From Pseudomonas brassicacearum (GTDB lineage Bacteria; Pseudomonadota; Gammaproteobacteria; Pseudomonadales; Pseudomonadaceae), in contig NZ_CP045701.2 of assembly GCF_009601685.2 (NCBI RefSeq), positions 2,728,001 to 2,792,000 on the forward strand: 64,000 nt of DNA, given 5' to 3'. The position numbers and the translations under genes are program-made. Position 1 is the first letter of the stretch, and the number at the start of each line of letters is the position of its first letter. Below, in pieces: positions 7,976-17,213 of this stretch. The notes beneath the pieces were generated by a model. That model was not told the DNA's origin. It was given only the letters and a program-made list of their open reading frames with translations, and searched no databases.

Positions 7976-9205
7976 TTAGGTCTTGGCCGGCGCGTCGATC
8001 AGCCGGCAAGTCCCCAGGAAATAAAACACACCACCGGCAACAATGAACAGGGCGAGCATGTAGAAGATGTAGTGAGGCGGCTGCGTTGCCAATACGACGC
8101 CACACAGCACCGGTCCGGAGGCGGCGCCGAGGTTGCCGAGATTCTGCGCGGCGTAGTACATGCCGCGCAGATGGTCGGGGGCGATGTTGTCGATGAACAT
8201 GTATTCAGCGGGGAAGACGATGATCTCACCCACCGTGAACACCGCCATGGCGATCACCCACACCAGGAGGGTGTCGGCCAGGGCGAAACCGGCCAAGCCG
8301 AGGATGAACAGGCTCAGCCCCGCCGCCAGCCACAGGTTCAGATGACGGTGGGAAATCTTTCGGCCGATGGCGTATTGCAGGCTGATCACCATCAGCGCGT
8401 TGGTCGTCACAAGGGCGCTGATGATGCGGTAGGTGAACTGCGCTGTAGTCGTGACCACCAGGTACTGTGAGAGATAGGCCGTGAACTGGCCGAAGACCAC
8501 CGCGCTGAGCAGGCCGCCGAGGGTGAAGCACACCAGGCGGTAATCGCGCAGCAGAAGTTTGCCTACGGCCAGGAAAGGTGCGGGTTTACCGCTTTCGCGA
8601 GCAAGCTCGCTCCCACAGTGGCTCGCATCGACGACCGCCAGGCCCCTGTCGCCCCAGCGGAAATAGACCAGGCAGAATCCGGCACCCAGCATGCCGGACA
8701 ACAGGAATGGAAGGCTGATATCCAGCTCGGCTATCCCCGCACCGAGAAATGGCCCAACGGCATAGCCGATGTTGGTCAGCGTGTATTTGATCGAGAACGC
8801 TTCGCTGCGCTCGGCGACTGGCAGCAAGCTGCCAAATCCGGCCTTGACCGCGATATCGATGACGGCATAAGCCAGGTTGATCAGCACCAGGCAGCTGTAG
8901 AACAACCAGAGATCGCGAGCCAGGAACGTTCCGAGAAAACCCGCCGTGAACAGTCCGCTGAACCCCAGGATGAGCCGGTGGCTGGGCACGTTGTCCACCA
9001 GGAAGCCGCCGTAGAGGCTCAACAAGGAGCCGATGATCAATGTGCTGCCGATCACCAGGCCGATATCGGCAACGTTCAGTCCAAAGCTGTCCGACAGGTA
9101 GATGACCAGGTAGGGCAGTGTGATTGCCCGGGCCAGCGTCAGGATGAGTGACGCTGAAAGCAGCAAATTGACTGACGTGGGATAGCGTTTAAGGGTAGCG
9201 AGCAT
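7976..9205 (-). CDS. MFS transporter with an in-frame REP-derived loop
   Basis: A roughly 409-residue, 12-helix major facilitator protein of the multidrug-efflux type. The start at 9205 (MLATLKRYPTS) is preferred over an upstream in-frame ATG because the upstream stretch is not membrane-like. Between helices 6 and 7 the reading frame passes through a REP palindrome (8590-8619), which encodes SHCGSELARESG in the central cytoplasmic loop, where insertions are best tolerated. Its downstream neighbour is an AraC-GyrI regulator. The substrate cannot be inferred. Confidence 0.88.
   Translation of the reverse strand: MLATLKRYPTSVNLLLSASLILTLARAITLPYLVIYLSDSFGLNVADIGLVIGSTLIIGSLLSLYGGFLVDNVPSHRLILGFSGLFTAGFLGTFLARDLWLFYSCLVLINLAYAVIDIAVKAGFGSLLPVAERSEAFSIKYTLTNIGYAVGPFLGAGIAELDISLPFLLSGMLGAGFCLVYFRWGDRGLAVVDASHCGSELARESGKPAPFLAVGKLLLRDYRLVCFTLGGLLSAVVFGQFTAYLSQYLVVTTTAQFTYRIISALVTTNALMVISLQYAIGRKISHRHLNLWLAAGLSLFILGLAGFALADTLLVWVIAMAVFTVGEIIVFPAEYMFIDNIAPDHLRGMYYAAQNLGNLGAASGPVLCGVVLATQPPHYIFYMLALFIVAGGVFYFLGTCRLIDAPAKT
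8590..8619. repeat. REP element inside the MFS coding sequence
   Basis: The palindromic core CGCGAGCAAGCTCGCTCCCA matches the REP type found in the intergenic pair at 56223-56330. Here it is read in frame within the transporter gene and adds about ten residues without a stop. Confidence 0.75.
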
Positions 9206-9356
9206 CCTTGCCTCATACGACCGCAGATGTTTATGGGAGGGCCAGCGTCGTCTCGCGGACGGACACGCGGCTGCCAAGCTTACTGAGGAATCACGTTCTG
9301 ATTTATGATGTTTTTTCCCGTATTGGTTGAACTCAATTCACGAATTAAGGATGCCC

Positions 9357-10292
9357 ATGTTTTCCTCGGAGCGATTGAAGGGGCTCGATGTATTTGTCTG
9401 CGTTGCCGAGTCCGGCAGCTTCAAGGCCGCCGCAGAGCGGATGAGCCTGACCAGTTCTGCGATCAGCAAAAGCGTTGCGCGCCTGGAGAGCCGGCTTGGG
9501 GTTCGACTGTTCGATCGCACGACTCGACGTGTTTCGCTGACTGATGCAGGGCGCGCCTTCCTTCGCACCTGCACAGGTGTGCTGGCAGACCTGGAAGAGG
9601 CTGAATTATCGCTGCACGCTGAAAACGCCGAGCCACGTGGCAGAGTTCGAATCGATCTTCCCGGGGCCTTCGGCCGATCCCAGGTGCTGCCTATCGTCTT
9701 GCGATGCCTGCAGGACTACCCGCAACTGGTGCCACACATTTCGTTCTCCGATGGCTTCATCGACCCTGTGCAGGAAGGGGTGGACATTGTGATCCGTTTG
9801 GGCGGCGCGGACATTTGGCCGGCCACCTGGGGGCATCGCTATCTTGGCCGCGAATGGCATATTTTCTGTGCATCACCTGCGTATCTGGCCAGGCATGGCA
9901 CGCCCCTGATCGACCTCGATCTGGAACATCACCAGTGCATCGCCTACGGTTGGCCGGATGGAAACGTCAGCCCCTGGAATTTTGCCGGGCGCCACCGGGG
10001 CGAAACGGTCAGCAAACAGGTTGCGCCAACGTTGGTGGTGGGCGATGGCGAGGGCCTGGTGATGGCGGTATTGGCAGGTTGCGGTATTGCCCAATTACCG
10101 TCCTGGTTGGTCCAGCGGCAACTGGATGAGGGGACATTGGTTGAAGTGCTGCCCCAGTGTGCAACTGATGGAATGGCGATCAATCTTGGCTGGCAGAAAA
10201 ACCGTGGGACGCTGCCCAAGGTCGCGGCTTTATTGGATGCGCTGACGGCCAGTTTGGCTCAGGCGGCAGGAGGGCGGGCGCAACGGCTATAG
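9357..10292 (+). CDS. LysR-family transcriptional regulator
   Basis: About 311 residues with an N-terminal winged helix (FKAAAERMSLTSSAISKSVARLE) and a LysR substrate-binding domain. ATG 9357 is favoured because AAGG lies six bases upstream; two further in-frame ATGs lie upstream. It is of the CrgA/AaeR-like group by general character. It is divergent from the MFS gene with about 150 bp between them, so it could control that pump. The inducer is unknown. Confidence 0.88.
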   Translation: MFSSERLKGLDVFVCVAESGSFKAAAERMSLTSSAISKSVARLESRLGVRLFDRTTRRVSLTDAGRAFLRTCTGVLADLEEAELSLHAENAEPRGRVRIDLPGAFGRSQVLPIVLRCLQDYPQLVPHISFSDGFIDPVQEGVDIVIRLGGADIWPATWGHRYLGREWHIFCASPAYLARHGTPLIDLDLEHHQCIAYGWPDGNVSPWNFAGRHRGETVSKQVAPTLVVGDGEGLVMAVLAGCGIAQLPSWLVQRQLDEGTLVEVLPQCATDGMAINLGWQKNRGTLPKVAALLDALTASLAQAAGGRAQRL

Positions 10293-10316
10293 AAGTTCTT
10301 GCCCTTGGTGCCCCGA

Positions 10317-10715
10317 CTAAGTCGACACCGCATCATGGCAGCAGACGCACAGCTTGTTGCCATCGAGGTCTCGAAAGTAGGCGCCGTAATAATCGGGGTG
10401 GTAGTGGGGCCTCAAACCGGGTTCTCCCTCACACGTCCCACCCAGTGCCAGTGCTGTTGCGTAGCTGTTCCTGACGGCTTCCCGGCTGGGCGCAAGCAGG
10501 GCCACCATCTGTCCGTTGCCGGGTTCGTGCGCTTTGCCATCAAAGGGTTTTCCAATCACGAAGATCGGACGCGGTGAATGCTCGGCAATCCATCCAGCCC
10601 AGCCTTTACTGGCATCGCTGAATTTCAATGTAAGGCCCAGTCCGTCCATGAGTTTTGAATAGAACACGAAGGCGCGATCAAAGTCGGCGATACCTAGAAA
10701 AACATGCGAGATCAT
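10317..10715 (-). CDS. VOC (glyoxalase/bleomycin-resistance fold) protein
   Basis: 132 residues with a single VOC domain: ISHVFLGIADFDRAFVFY at the start, a central strand pair, and YYGAYFRDLDGNKLCV at the end, containing the metal-site-like Glu/Asp region of the fold. Such proteins are often metal-dependent lyases, dioxygenases or resistance proteins. It lies 91 bp downstream of the DMT exporter on the same strand and may be cotranscribed. No substrate can be assigned. Confidence 0.85.
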   Translation of the reverse strand: MISHVFLGIADFDRAFVFYSKLMDGLGLTLKFSDASKGWAGWIAEHSPRPIFVIGKPFDGKAHEPGNGQMVALLAPSREAVRNSYATALALGGTCEGEPGLRPHYHPDYYGAYFRDLDGNKLCVCCHDAVST

Positions 10716-10806
10716 GATGGCTACCGTTTTGCCTGTGGGCGCGAGGAATGTTTGAAACGCCTACGTACGCTGCCACAGCAATCATCACGCTGCCAAGCCC
10801 CGGCTG

Positions 10807-11763
10807 TTAAGACTCGTGCTCAGACGCTCGATGCCTGGCTTGCCGGGCTTCGGTGCCGACGACCAGCCAGATGCCGATTGCGGATACCGCCATCCCCAAC
10901 ACCATCTGCCATGAAAGCGGTTCGTTGAACATCGCCCAGGCCCAGAGCATCGTAATGGGCGGGCTGAGATACAGGACGCTGGCGACCCGGGTTGCGGTCG
11001 CGCGGCGCAGGCACAGCCAGTAGAGCCCATAGCCGCCCATCGTCGACAGGCCAGCCGTCCACAAGACGCTCAGTGCAAATCCGGTGCTGGGTACTGGCGC
11101 CAGGCTGCCATGGGCGCCTTCGACCAAGGCGAAGGCCAGGCCCGAAACGCAGCATTGCAGCCACAAGTTAGGCAACAGGCCCAGGGATTGCGCGGGGGGT
11201 AGATATTTCTGCCACAGGGTCGCGACGGCGAGCGAGAGCATGCCAAGCAGCGGCAGGCCATAGGCCCACCAGGGCGCGCTGCCCCACGCCAGCGCACCTT
11301 GGGTCACCAGCATGACGCCGAGCAGGCCGATGAGTAGCCCGGCCCAGACCTGCCAGGCCAGTCGTTGCCGCAGTACGCCCGCCGCCAACAGCGCCAGGCC
11401 CATCGGCAGCAGGTCGGCGACAAGCGCGGCCAGGCCCGCCGGCACACCCAGGGCGATGCCTTGGGTGATACCGGCCAGGTAGCCCGCCATCGCCAGAAGG
11501 CCGATGCCGGCATTTTTCAACAGCACAACGGGCGAGGTGCGGCGCAGCGCTCTGGCGACGAAGGGCAACAGGACCAGCGTGACCACGACGCAGCGCCAGA
11601 ACACCACCAGCAATGCTGGTGCGTAATCAATGGAGAAGCGCGCGCCGACGAAGCCGGAGCTCCACGTCAGCAGCAACGCCGCCTCGAGCAATGGCAATGG
11701 AATCAGCCAGAGCCAGTCGGGCTTGGGCAGTGAAGTGCAGCTCATCGATTTATTCGGGTTCAT
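10807..11763 (-). CDS. EamA/DMT-superfamily transporter
   Basis: 318 residues with ten predicted membrane helices in two EamA repeats; the second repeat carries SLAVATLWQKYLPP and the end carries PLSWQMVLGMAVSAIGIWLVV. These are metabolite or drug exporters of the RhaT/YdcZ type. ATG 11763 was chosen; a GTG two codons upstream is in frame. It is divergent from a LysR gene, the classic arrangement of an exporter and its activator. Confidence 0.88.
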   Translation of the reverse strand: MNPNKSMSCTSLPKPDWLWLIPLPLLEAALLLTWSSGFVGARFSIDYAPALLVVFWRCVVVTLVLLPFVARALRRTSPVVLLKNAGIGLLAMAGYLAGITQGIALGVPAGLAALVADLLPMGLALLAAGVLRQRLAWQVWAGLLIGLLGVMLVTQGALAWGSAPWWAYGLPLLGMLSLAVATLWQKYLPPAQSLGLLPNLWLQCCVSGLAFALVEGAHGSLAPVPSTGFALSVLWTAGLSTMGGYGLYWLCLRRATATRVASVLYLSPPITMLWAWAMFNEPLSWQMVLGMAVSAIGIWLVVGTEARQARHRASEHES

Positions 11764-11837
11764 GACCACAGGCTACGAAACCCGCGTAATCTAATAAATC
11801 AAAATGTAATGCATCAGTCATTCACGAAGATTGAATC

Positions 11838-12692
11838 ATGACAGCCATACTTGATATCGACTTGATACGTACCTTTCATGCGGTGGCGCGGATCGGCAAA
11901 TTCAGTGCGGCGGCAGAACAGCTGCACAAAAGCCCGGCGGCGGTCAGCGTGCATATTCAGCGCCTGGAAGCGGTCGCTGGCGGGCGCCTGCTCAACCGGG
12001 ACAATCAATCGGTGTCCCTCACCGCGTTGGGCAAGCGTTTGCTCGTGGCGACGACGGAACTGCTGAGCACCCATGACCGGGTGCTGGCCGACCTGCACGG
12101 AACCCGGCTGGCGGGACGCATCACCTTGGGCGTGCCGGATGAATACGCCGAGCATGTCATCCGCGACATCCTCCCGACCTTCGCCGCCGCGTGGCCCAAC
12201 GTGGTGCTGGAACTCAAGACCGCGCCGAGCTACGCACTCCGTGACCTGGTGCAGCGCGGCAAACTCCAGGCAGCGGTCGTTGCGCAGCCGAAGGGGCAGG
12301 TCAGTGCTGGCGGGCAGGTGCTGGTTTCCACCACGCCGGTCTGGGTCGGGCCGGTCCACGCGACGGTGGTTTCGATGGAGCCGCTGCCGCTGGCGGTGCA
12401 TGCGGCGCAATGCCCTTATCGGCAAGCGATGATGGAGGCCCTCAGGCAAAGCGGCCGCAGGACCCGAGTCGTCCTGGAAAGCCCCTCCAACCAGGCCGTC
12501 AAGGCGTGTGTGGAGGCCGGGTTGGCGGTCAGCCTGATAGACCGTGCGCGGGTGACGGATGCGATGCAGATCCTCGAAGGCCTGCCGGTCATCGCGGAGC
12601 ACGAGGTGGTGTTCATGCGAGCCCAGGCATCACACGCCGATGAGGCGGTGGACCTGCTTTCCCGTGCCATGCAACAGTATTTTCGGCTGTAG
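11838..12692 (+). CDS. LysR-family regulator
   Basis: 284 residues: an N-terminal HTH (IGKFSAAAEQLHKSPAAVSV) and a shortened effector-binding domain typical of LysR proteins. It is divergent from the DMT exporter with only about 75 bp between the starts, so autoregulation and exporter control are likely. A REP cluster begins directly after the stop codon. The ligand is unknown. Confidence 0.88.
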   Translation: MTAILDIDLIRTFHAVARIGKFSAAAEQLHKSPAAVSVHIQRLEAVAGGRLLNRDNQSVSLTALGKRLLVATTELLSTHDRVLADLHGTRLAGRITLGVPDEYAEHVIRDILPTFAAAWPNVVLELKTAPSYALRDLVQRGKLQAAVVAQPKGQVSAGGQVLVSTTPVWVGPVHATVVSMEPLPLAVHAAQCPYRQAMMEALRQSGRRTRVVLESPSNQAVKACVEAGLAVSLIDRARVTDAMQILEGLPVIAEHEVVFMRAQASHADEAVDLLSRAMQQYFRL

Positions 12693-12720
12693 AACCGGCC
12701 CAGGGACTGCTGCGCCGTCC

Positions 12721-13095
12721 AGCGGGAGCAAGCTCCCTCGCCACGGGGTTGCGCCCGTACTCAAAAATGAAGTCGAGCGCTGCTTTTGTGGCGAGGGAGT
12801 CCCCGCCGCATCTCCGACGCTGCGCTGTCGCGCAGGGAACAGGTCTTGTGGCGAGGGGATTTATCCCCGCTGGGCTGCGCAGCGGCCCCCAACCAGACAA
12901 CTCGGTGTGCCAGTAAGATCGAGGTCGTTGCTTTTGGGGCTGCTGCGCAGCCCAGCGGGGATAAATCCCCTCGCCACACGGGAATAGCGGTCCAACTGAG
13001 TCGCATTGCAGCTTTTTGAAAAGTACTTTAAAAACATGGAGTTGCAATTTGTTCCATGAGAGCTTGCTACCGCTGGGCTGCGTAGCAGCCCCAAG
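12721..13095. repeat. REP cluster filling the gene-free interval
   Basis: The 420-base gap between the LysR gene and the amidase gene is almost wholly made of REP palindromes. One copy is at about 12721-12748, a diverged copy at about 12785, an inverted pair at about 12848-12890 and 12938-12980 (both with the GGGCTGCGCAGC core), and another at about 13062-13094. No gene is supported here; short frames in it are translations of the repeats. Confidence 0.8.
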
Positions 13096-13113
13096 ACCGA
13101 GTCCGCTAAACGA

Positions 13114-14865
13114 TCAAGCCGACAGCGGCGGTGTCCGCGGCGGGATCAGGCGTTTTGAACCAATCGATTCAAACGCCGAAGCCAGTCGCAACAGCGTCGA
13201 ATCGTCATAGGCGCGGCCAGCGAACGTGAGCCCGACGGGCATGCCGATGTCCGCCATGACGCCCATCGGCACGGTGACAGTCGGCACGCCCAGATGGCGG
13301 ATGGCAAGGTTGCCATTGGCGACCCAGACGCCGTTGCTCCAGGCGATATCGGCAGACGCCGGGTTGATGTCCGCATCGGCCGGCCCGACGTCGGCGACGG
13401 TGGGGAAGATCACCGCGTCCAGGCCCAGCCGCTCCATCCAGTCTTCCAGATCGATTCGCCGTGTCTCTTCAAGCCCACGCAGGCCGTCGGGCAGGGTCGG
13501 GATCTGGTCCCACGGCGTGATGCCGCGTTGGGCCATCTTCACGTATTCATCCATGCCGGCGGCCAGATCGTCCTCTCGGTTGGGCAAGGTGCCCGGGTCG
13601 TGGGGGAAGATCTTCGGCCCGTCGACGTCGGCCAGGCGATTCAACGCTGGATCGCCGTTGGCCCGCAGGAAATCATCGAATGCCCAGGCCGACAGGTCCC
13701 ACAATTCATGGTGCAGGAACTCTTTGGAAACCAGGCCGCGGGTGAATACCGTGGGTGCGCCAGGACGATCGCCCTCGCAGTTGGACACCAGGGGGAAATC
13801 CACCTCGACCACTTCGGCGCCACAGGCCTCAAGCGCCTTGCGCGCTTGCTCCCAGAGCTCGATCACCGAGGCGCGGGTGATGATTCGCTGCCCCGTCGGG
13901 CCACCGATGCCGGGGGCCTGGGCCGTGCCCGCTTCAGGATCGGCGTTGATGTACATCCGAGGCACGCCGAACCGAACGCCTGCCAGCGCACCGGGGGGGC
14001 TGGCAAGGCTTGGATACGAGGCCGGACGAACCGAGTCAACGCTCGGAATCGGCACCCAGGGTTGCAGGCGCCACAGGTCGCCACGGGTGTCCGGGTCCTC
14101 GGCGACCACCACGTCCAGCACTTCGAGCAGGTCGGCCATGGTCCTGGCGTAGGGCACGACGACGTCCATCGTCGGCGTCAACGGCCAGTTGCCACGTACC
14201 GAGATCACGCCGCGCGACGGCGTATACGCGCACAAGCCATTGTTCGACGCTGGACCGCGCCCGCTCGACCAGGTTTCTTCGGCAAGGCCGAACGCCGCGA
14301 AACTGGCGGCAGTTGCCGTGCCCGCACCGTTCGAGGAGCCGGAGGCAAAGGGGGCAGTGAGGTAGTCGCCGTTGTACGGGCTCTCGGCACGGCCATACAC
14401 CCCGCGCTGCATGCCGCCGTTGGCCATGGGCGGCATGTTGGTCTTGCCCAGGCAAATGGCCCCGGCGGCACGAAGCCGTTCGATGGTGAACGCATCGCGA
14501 TAAGCAACCAGGTCCTTGAACGCCGGGCTGCCGGAAGCGGCGGTGAGCCCCTTGACCAGGTAACTGTCCTTGGCCGTGTAGGGAATGCCGTCAAGCGGCC
14601 CCAGGGTCTGGCCGCTGGCCCGACGAGCATCGCAGGCCTGGGCCTCTTTCAATGCATCGGGGTTGCGCACCACCACCGCGTTGAGGGCGGTGGGCGTATC
14701 GGGGCCGTCGTAGGCATCGATCCTGGCGAGGTAGGCCTGGACAAGCGCTACCGCCGTTGTCTGGCCCGACTCCAGCGCAGCGCGCAATTGGGCAATGGAG
14801 GCTTCGGTGATTTCGATCATGCTGTTAGCGCCGCGGCAGAGGGATGGCGGGGTGTTCGGGTCCAT
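13114..14865 (-). CDS. Amidase signature-family enzyme
   Basis: 583 residues with the Ser-cisSer-Lys catalytic layout of the amidase signature family. The Lys is in IPYTAKDSYLVKG, and the serines are in the Gly/Ser-rich stretch FASGSSNGAGTATAASFAAF. The usual wall motif is followed by SRGVISVRGNWPLTP. The substrate could be a carboxamide, an indoleacetamide-like compound or a peptide amide. The start at 14865 follows AGGAG with seven-base spacing; an internal ATG at 14820 lacks one. It is divergent from the hemolysin-family operon. Confidence 0.9.
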   Translation of the reverse strand: MDPNTPPSLCRGANSMIEITEASIAQLRAALESGQTTAVALVQAYLARIDAYDGPDTPTALNAVVVRNPDALKEAQACDARRASGQTLGPLDGIPYTAKDSYLVKGLTAASGSPAFKDLVAYRDAFTIERLRAAGAICLGKTNMPPMANGGMQRGVYGRAESPYNGDYLTAPFASGSSNGAGTATAASFAAFGLAEETWSSGRGPASNNGLCAYTPSRGVISVRGNWPLTPTMDVVVPYARTMADLLEVLDVVVAEDPDTRGDLWRLQPWVPIPSVDSVRPASYPSLASPPGALAGVRFGVPRMYINADPEAGTAQAPGIGGPTGQRIITRASVIELWEQARKALEACGAEVVEVDFPLVSNCEGDRPGAPTVFTRGLVSKEFLHHELWDLSAWAFDDFLRANGDPALNRLADVDGPKIFPHDPGTLPNREDDLAAGMDEYVKMAQRGITPWDQIPTLPDGLRGLEETRRIDLEDWMERLGLDAVIFPTVADVGPADADINPASADIAWSNGVWVANGNLAIRHLGVPTVTVPMGVMADIGMPVGLTFAGRAYDDSTLLRLASAFESIGSKRLIPPRTPPLSA

Positions 14866-15064
14866 TGAAGTTGCTCCTGAGACTTCAGGTCATCTCAAAG
14901 TGGATATTTATCGGACTTGCGCACTGTACTACGGAATGGCGATCAGGGGCAGTTCAGGTTTGACCGGACTGTCTCTGGAACGATCCAAAATCTGCCACCT
15001 TCAGACTTCGTTAAGAAACGGCCTCGATACTTTCTCCCAATAGCCCGAGGGAGAACGTTGACCC

Positions 15065-15742
15065 ATGCCCGATTTCGACTGGAACATCCACTTGCCGCTG
15101 GCCTTCGGTGACGCCGGCCCTCCGGTTCGCCACTTGTACCGGGCCCTGCCGGACCACCCACGGCGCGCAGAGTTCGAAGCGTTCATCCAGCAGCGTTTTC
15201 GCCAGGTCCATGGCGCCGATATTCGTCACTTCATGCCGGAGCTGTTCGGGCTCGACGATGTCCACGGCACGCTCTGCGCAGCCGCTGGCGTGCGCCGGGC
15301 CGTACAGGGGCCGCTGTTCCTCGAACGATATCTGGACAGCCCCATCGAGCCTTTGATCAGCGCCGCCGCCGACCGTCCGGTGGACCGCGTCGGCATCGTC
15401 GAGGTTGGCAACCTGGCCGCCAGCGACACGGGCAGCGCCCGGCTGAGCATCATCGCGATCACTTATCTGTTGGCCATGGGCGGCCTGGAGTGGGTCGCGT
15501 TCACCGGCAATATCGGCCTGGTCAACAGCTTTCATCGCCTGGGCCTCAAGCCTGTGACGCTGTGCCCGGCCGACCCGCAGCGCCTCGGCGAGGACCGCCA
15601 TCTCTGGGGTCGCTACTACGAGAGCCAGCCGTGGGTTCATGTCGGCAACATCCGCGCCGGTTTCATTCATTTGCGCAATACCGGCCTGTTCAATCGCCTG
15701 GGACTGCCGACGGACCTCGGAGAAACCAGCCATGTCGCCTGA
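15065..15742 (+). CDS. Thermostable-hemolysin (delta-VPH) family protein
   Basis: 225 residues recognisable as the family named after Vibrio delta-VPH. Conserved parts include LFLERYLDSPIE and, at 113-119, EVGNLAA, then a helix and strand LLAMGGLEWVAFTG and NSFHRLGLKP. This E-x-G-N-L-A ... helix ... VAFT ... RLG pattern resembles GNAT-fold acyltransferases and autoinducer synthases more than a pore-forming toxin; that is my inference. No signal peptide is visible, which argues against secretion by Sec. It is first gene of an overlapping operon with an acyl ligase, a diiron protein and an SDR. Confidence 0.85.
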   Translation: MPDFDWNIHLPLAFGDAGPPVRHLYRALPDHPRRAEFEAFIQQRFRQVHGADIRHFMPELFGLDDVHGTLCAAAGVRRAVQGPLFLERYLDSPIEPLISAAADRPVDRVGIVEVGNLAASDTGSARLSIIAITYLLAMGGLEWVAFTGNIGLVNSFHRLGLKPVTLCPADPQRLGEDRHLWGRYYESQPWVHVGNIRAGFIHLRNTGLFNRLGLPTDLGETSHVA

Positions 15743-17213
15743 AATGGAACGCTTCAAGCGCACCCTGCGCGGGCACGCTGAACGCAGGGGCCATGCCGTG
15801 GCGCTGTGGGGCGACGGCTCGCAGCTCGACTACGCGACACTCTATTCCGAAGTGGTGTACCGCCAGCAGCGCCTGCGCGATGAGCACATCAGCGTGGTCG
15901 CCCTGGCCCTGGACAACGGCATCGAAGCGATGCTCTGGGACCTTGCCGCACTGTTCGAAGGGCTGACCTGCGTCATCCTGCCCGGTTTTTTCAGCCAGGC
16001 TCAACGTCGGCACTGCCTGGAACAGAGCCAGGCCGAGCGAGTGATTGCCGAGCCTGCGTTCGACGCAGAACTGCAAGCTGCCGGGTACCAGCACAGTGGC
16101 GAATTCTGGCGACGGCACTTCGACGGGCCGAGCCGTCTGCCGGCAGGCACCGCCAAACTGACATTCACCTCCGGCACCACCGGCACGCCCAAAGGCGTCT
16201 GCTTGAGCGCCGACAGCCTGTTGCGGGTGGCCCGTGAACTGGAGCAGGCCAGCCAACCGGTCGAGGCCAGGCATCACCTGGCGTTACTGCCCTTGGCGAT
16301 TCTGCTGGAAAACCTTGGCTGCTACGCGGCGTTGTATGCCGGAGCCATGCTGAGCCTGCCCAGCCAGAAGACCCTCGGCATCCAGGGCGCCAGCGGAGTC
16401 GACCCGACGCGCCTGCTGGGATGCCTGGCCGAGCGTCGGGCGCACAGCCTGATCCTGGTTCCGCAGCTGCTGTTGATGTTGGTCACGGCAGCCGAACAGA
16501 AGATGTTCAACCCGCACATCGTGCGCTTCGCCGCCGTTGGCGGGGCACGGGTGTCCCAGGATTTGTTGCAGCGGGCCCAGCGTGTTGGCCTGCCAGTGTT
16601 TGAAGGCTATGGGCTGTCGGAATGCGCCTCGGTGGTCTGCCTCAATCGGCCCCAGGCCCATCGTGCCGGCAGTGTCGGCCAGCCGCTGCCCCATGTGGAG
16701 GTCCGCTTGGCCGATGACGGCGAAGTCCTGATCAAGGGCTCGACCCTGCTGGGTTATCTGGGTGAACCCCTGCACACCGGCGAGTGGTGGCCCAGCGGCG
16801 ACCTGGGTGAATTCGACGAAGACGGTTTTCTTTACCTGCGCGGTCGCAAGAAGCACCAGTTCGTCACCAGTTTCGGTCGCAACGTGAACCCCGAATGGGT
16901 TGAAGCCGAACTCACCCAGGGCGGTGACATTGCCCAGGCCTTCGTTTATGGCGAAGCCTTGCCGCACAACCATGCGCTGCTCTGGCCCGCCCGGGCCGAC
17001 TGCACGGATCAAACGTTGGAGCTGGCCGTGGCCAAGGCCAACGACACGCTGCCCGATTACGCACAGGTCCATCGCTGGACGCGCCTGGACCAACCTTTCA
17101 GCGCTGCCAACGGCATGCTCACCGCCAATGGCCGGCCCCGCCGGGAGGCCATCGTCGAGCATTACCGCGCGCAGCTCACTTCATCTGTCTTGTCCGAGGA
17201 ATCCGCATCATGA
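15732..17213 (+). CDS. AMP-dependent acyl ligase (ANL superfamily)
   Basis: 493 residues of an adenylate-forming enzyme. The P-loop is LTFTSGTTGTPKG (residues 143-155), followed by FEGYGLSECASVV and the hinge region GDLGEFDEDGFLYLRGRKK. The C-terminal catalytic Lys of this superfamily appears replaced by Arg (LTANGRPRRE), so it may adenylate poorly or use another residue. It overlaps the upstream gene by 11 bp and is followed by a 4-bp overlap, implying translational coupling. A fatty or other carboxylic acid is the expected substrate. Confidence 0.88.
   Translation: MSPEMERFKRTLRGHAERRGHAVALWGDGSQLDYATLYSEVVYRQQRLRDEHISVVALALDNGIEAMLWDLAALFEGLTCVILPGFFSQAQRRHCLEQSQAERVIAEPAFDAELQAAGYQHSGEFWRRHFDGPSRLPAGTAKLTFTSGTTGTPKGVCLSADSLLRVARELEQASQPVEARHHLALLPLAILLENLGCYAALYAGAMLSLPSQKTLGIQGASGVDPTRLLGCLAERRAHSLILVPQLLLMLVTAAEQKMFNPHIVRFAAVGGARVSQDLLQRAQRVGLPVFEGYGLSECASVVCLNRPQAHRAGSVGQPLPHVEVRLADDGEVLIKGSTLLGYLGEPLHTGEWWPSGDLGEFDEDGFLYLRGRKKHQFVTSFGRNVNPEWVEAELTQGGDIAQAFVYGEALPHNHALLWPARADCTDQTLELAVAKANDTLPDYAQVHRWTRLDQPFSAANGMLTANGRPRREAIVEHYRAQLTSSVLSEESAS

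Noticed and set aside
13294..14868. 524-codon forward frame opposite the amidase
   Set aside because: Antisense shadow of a well-supported amidase; no domain in the translation.
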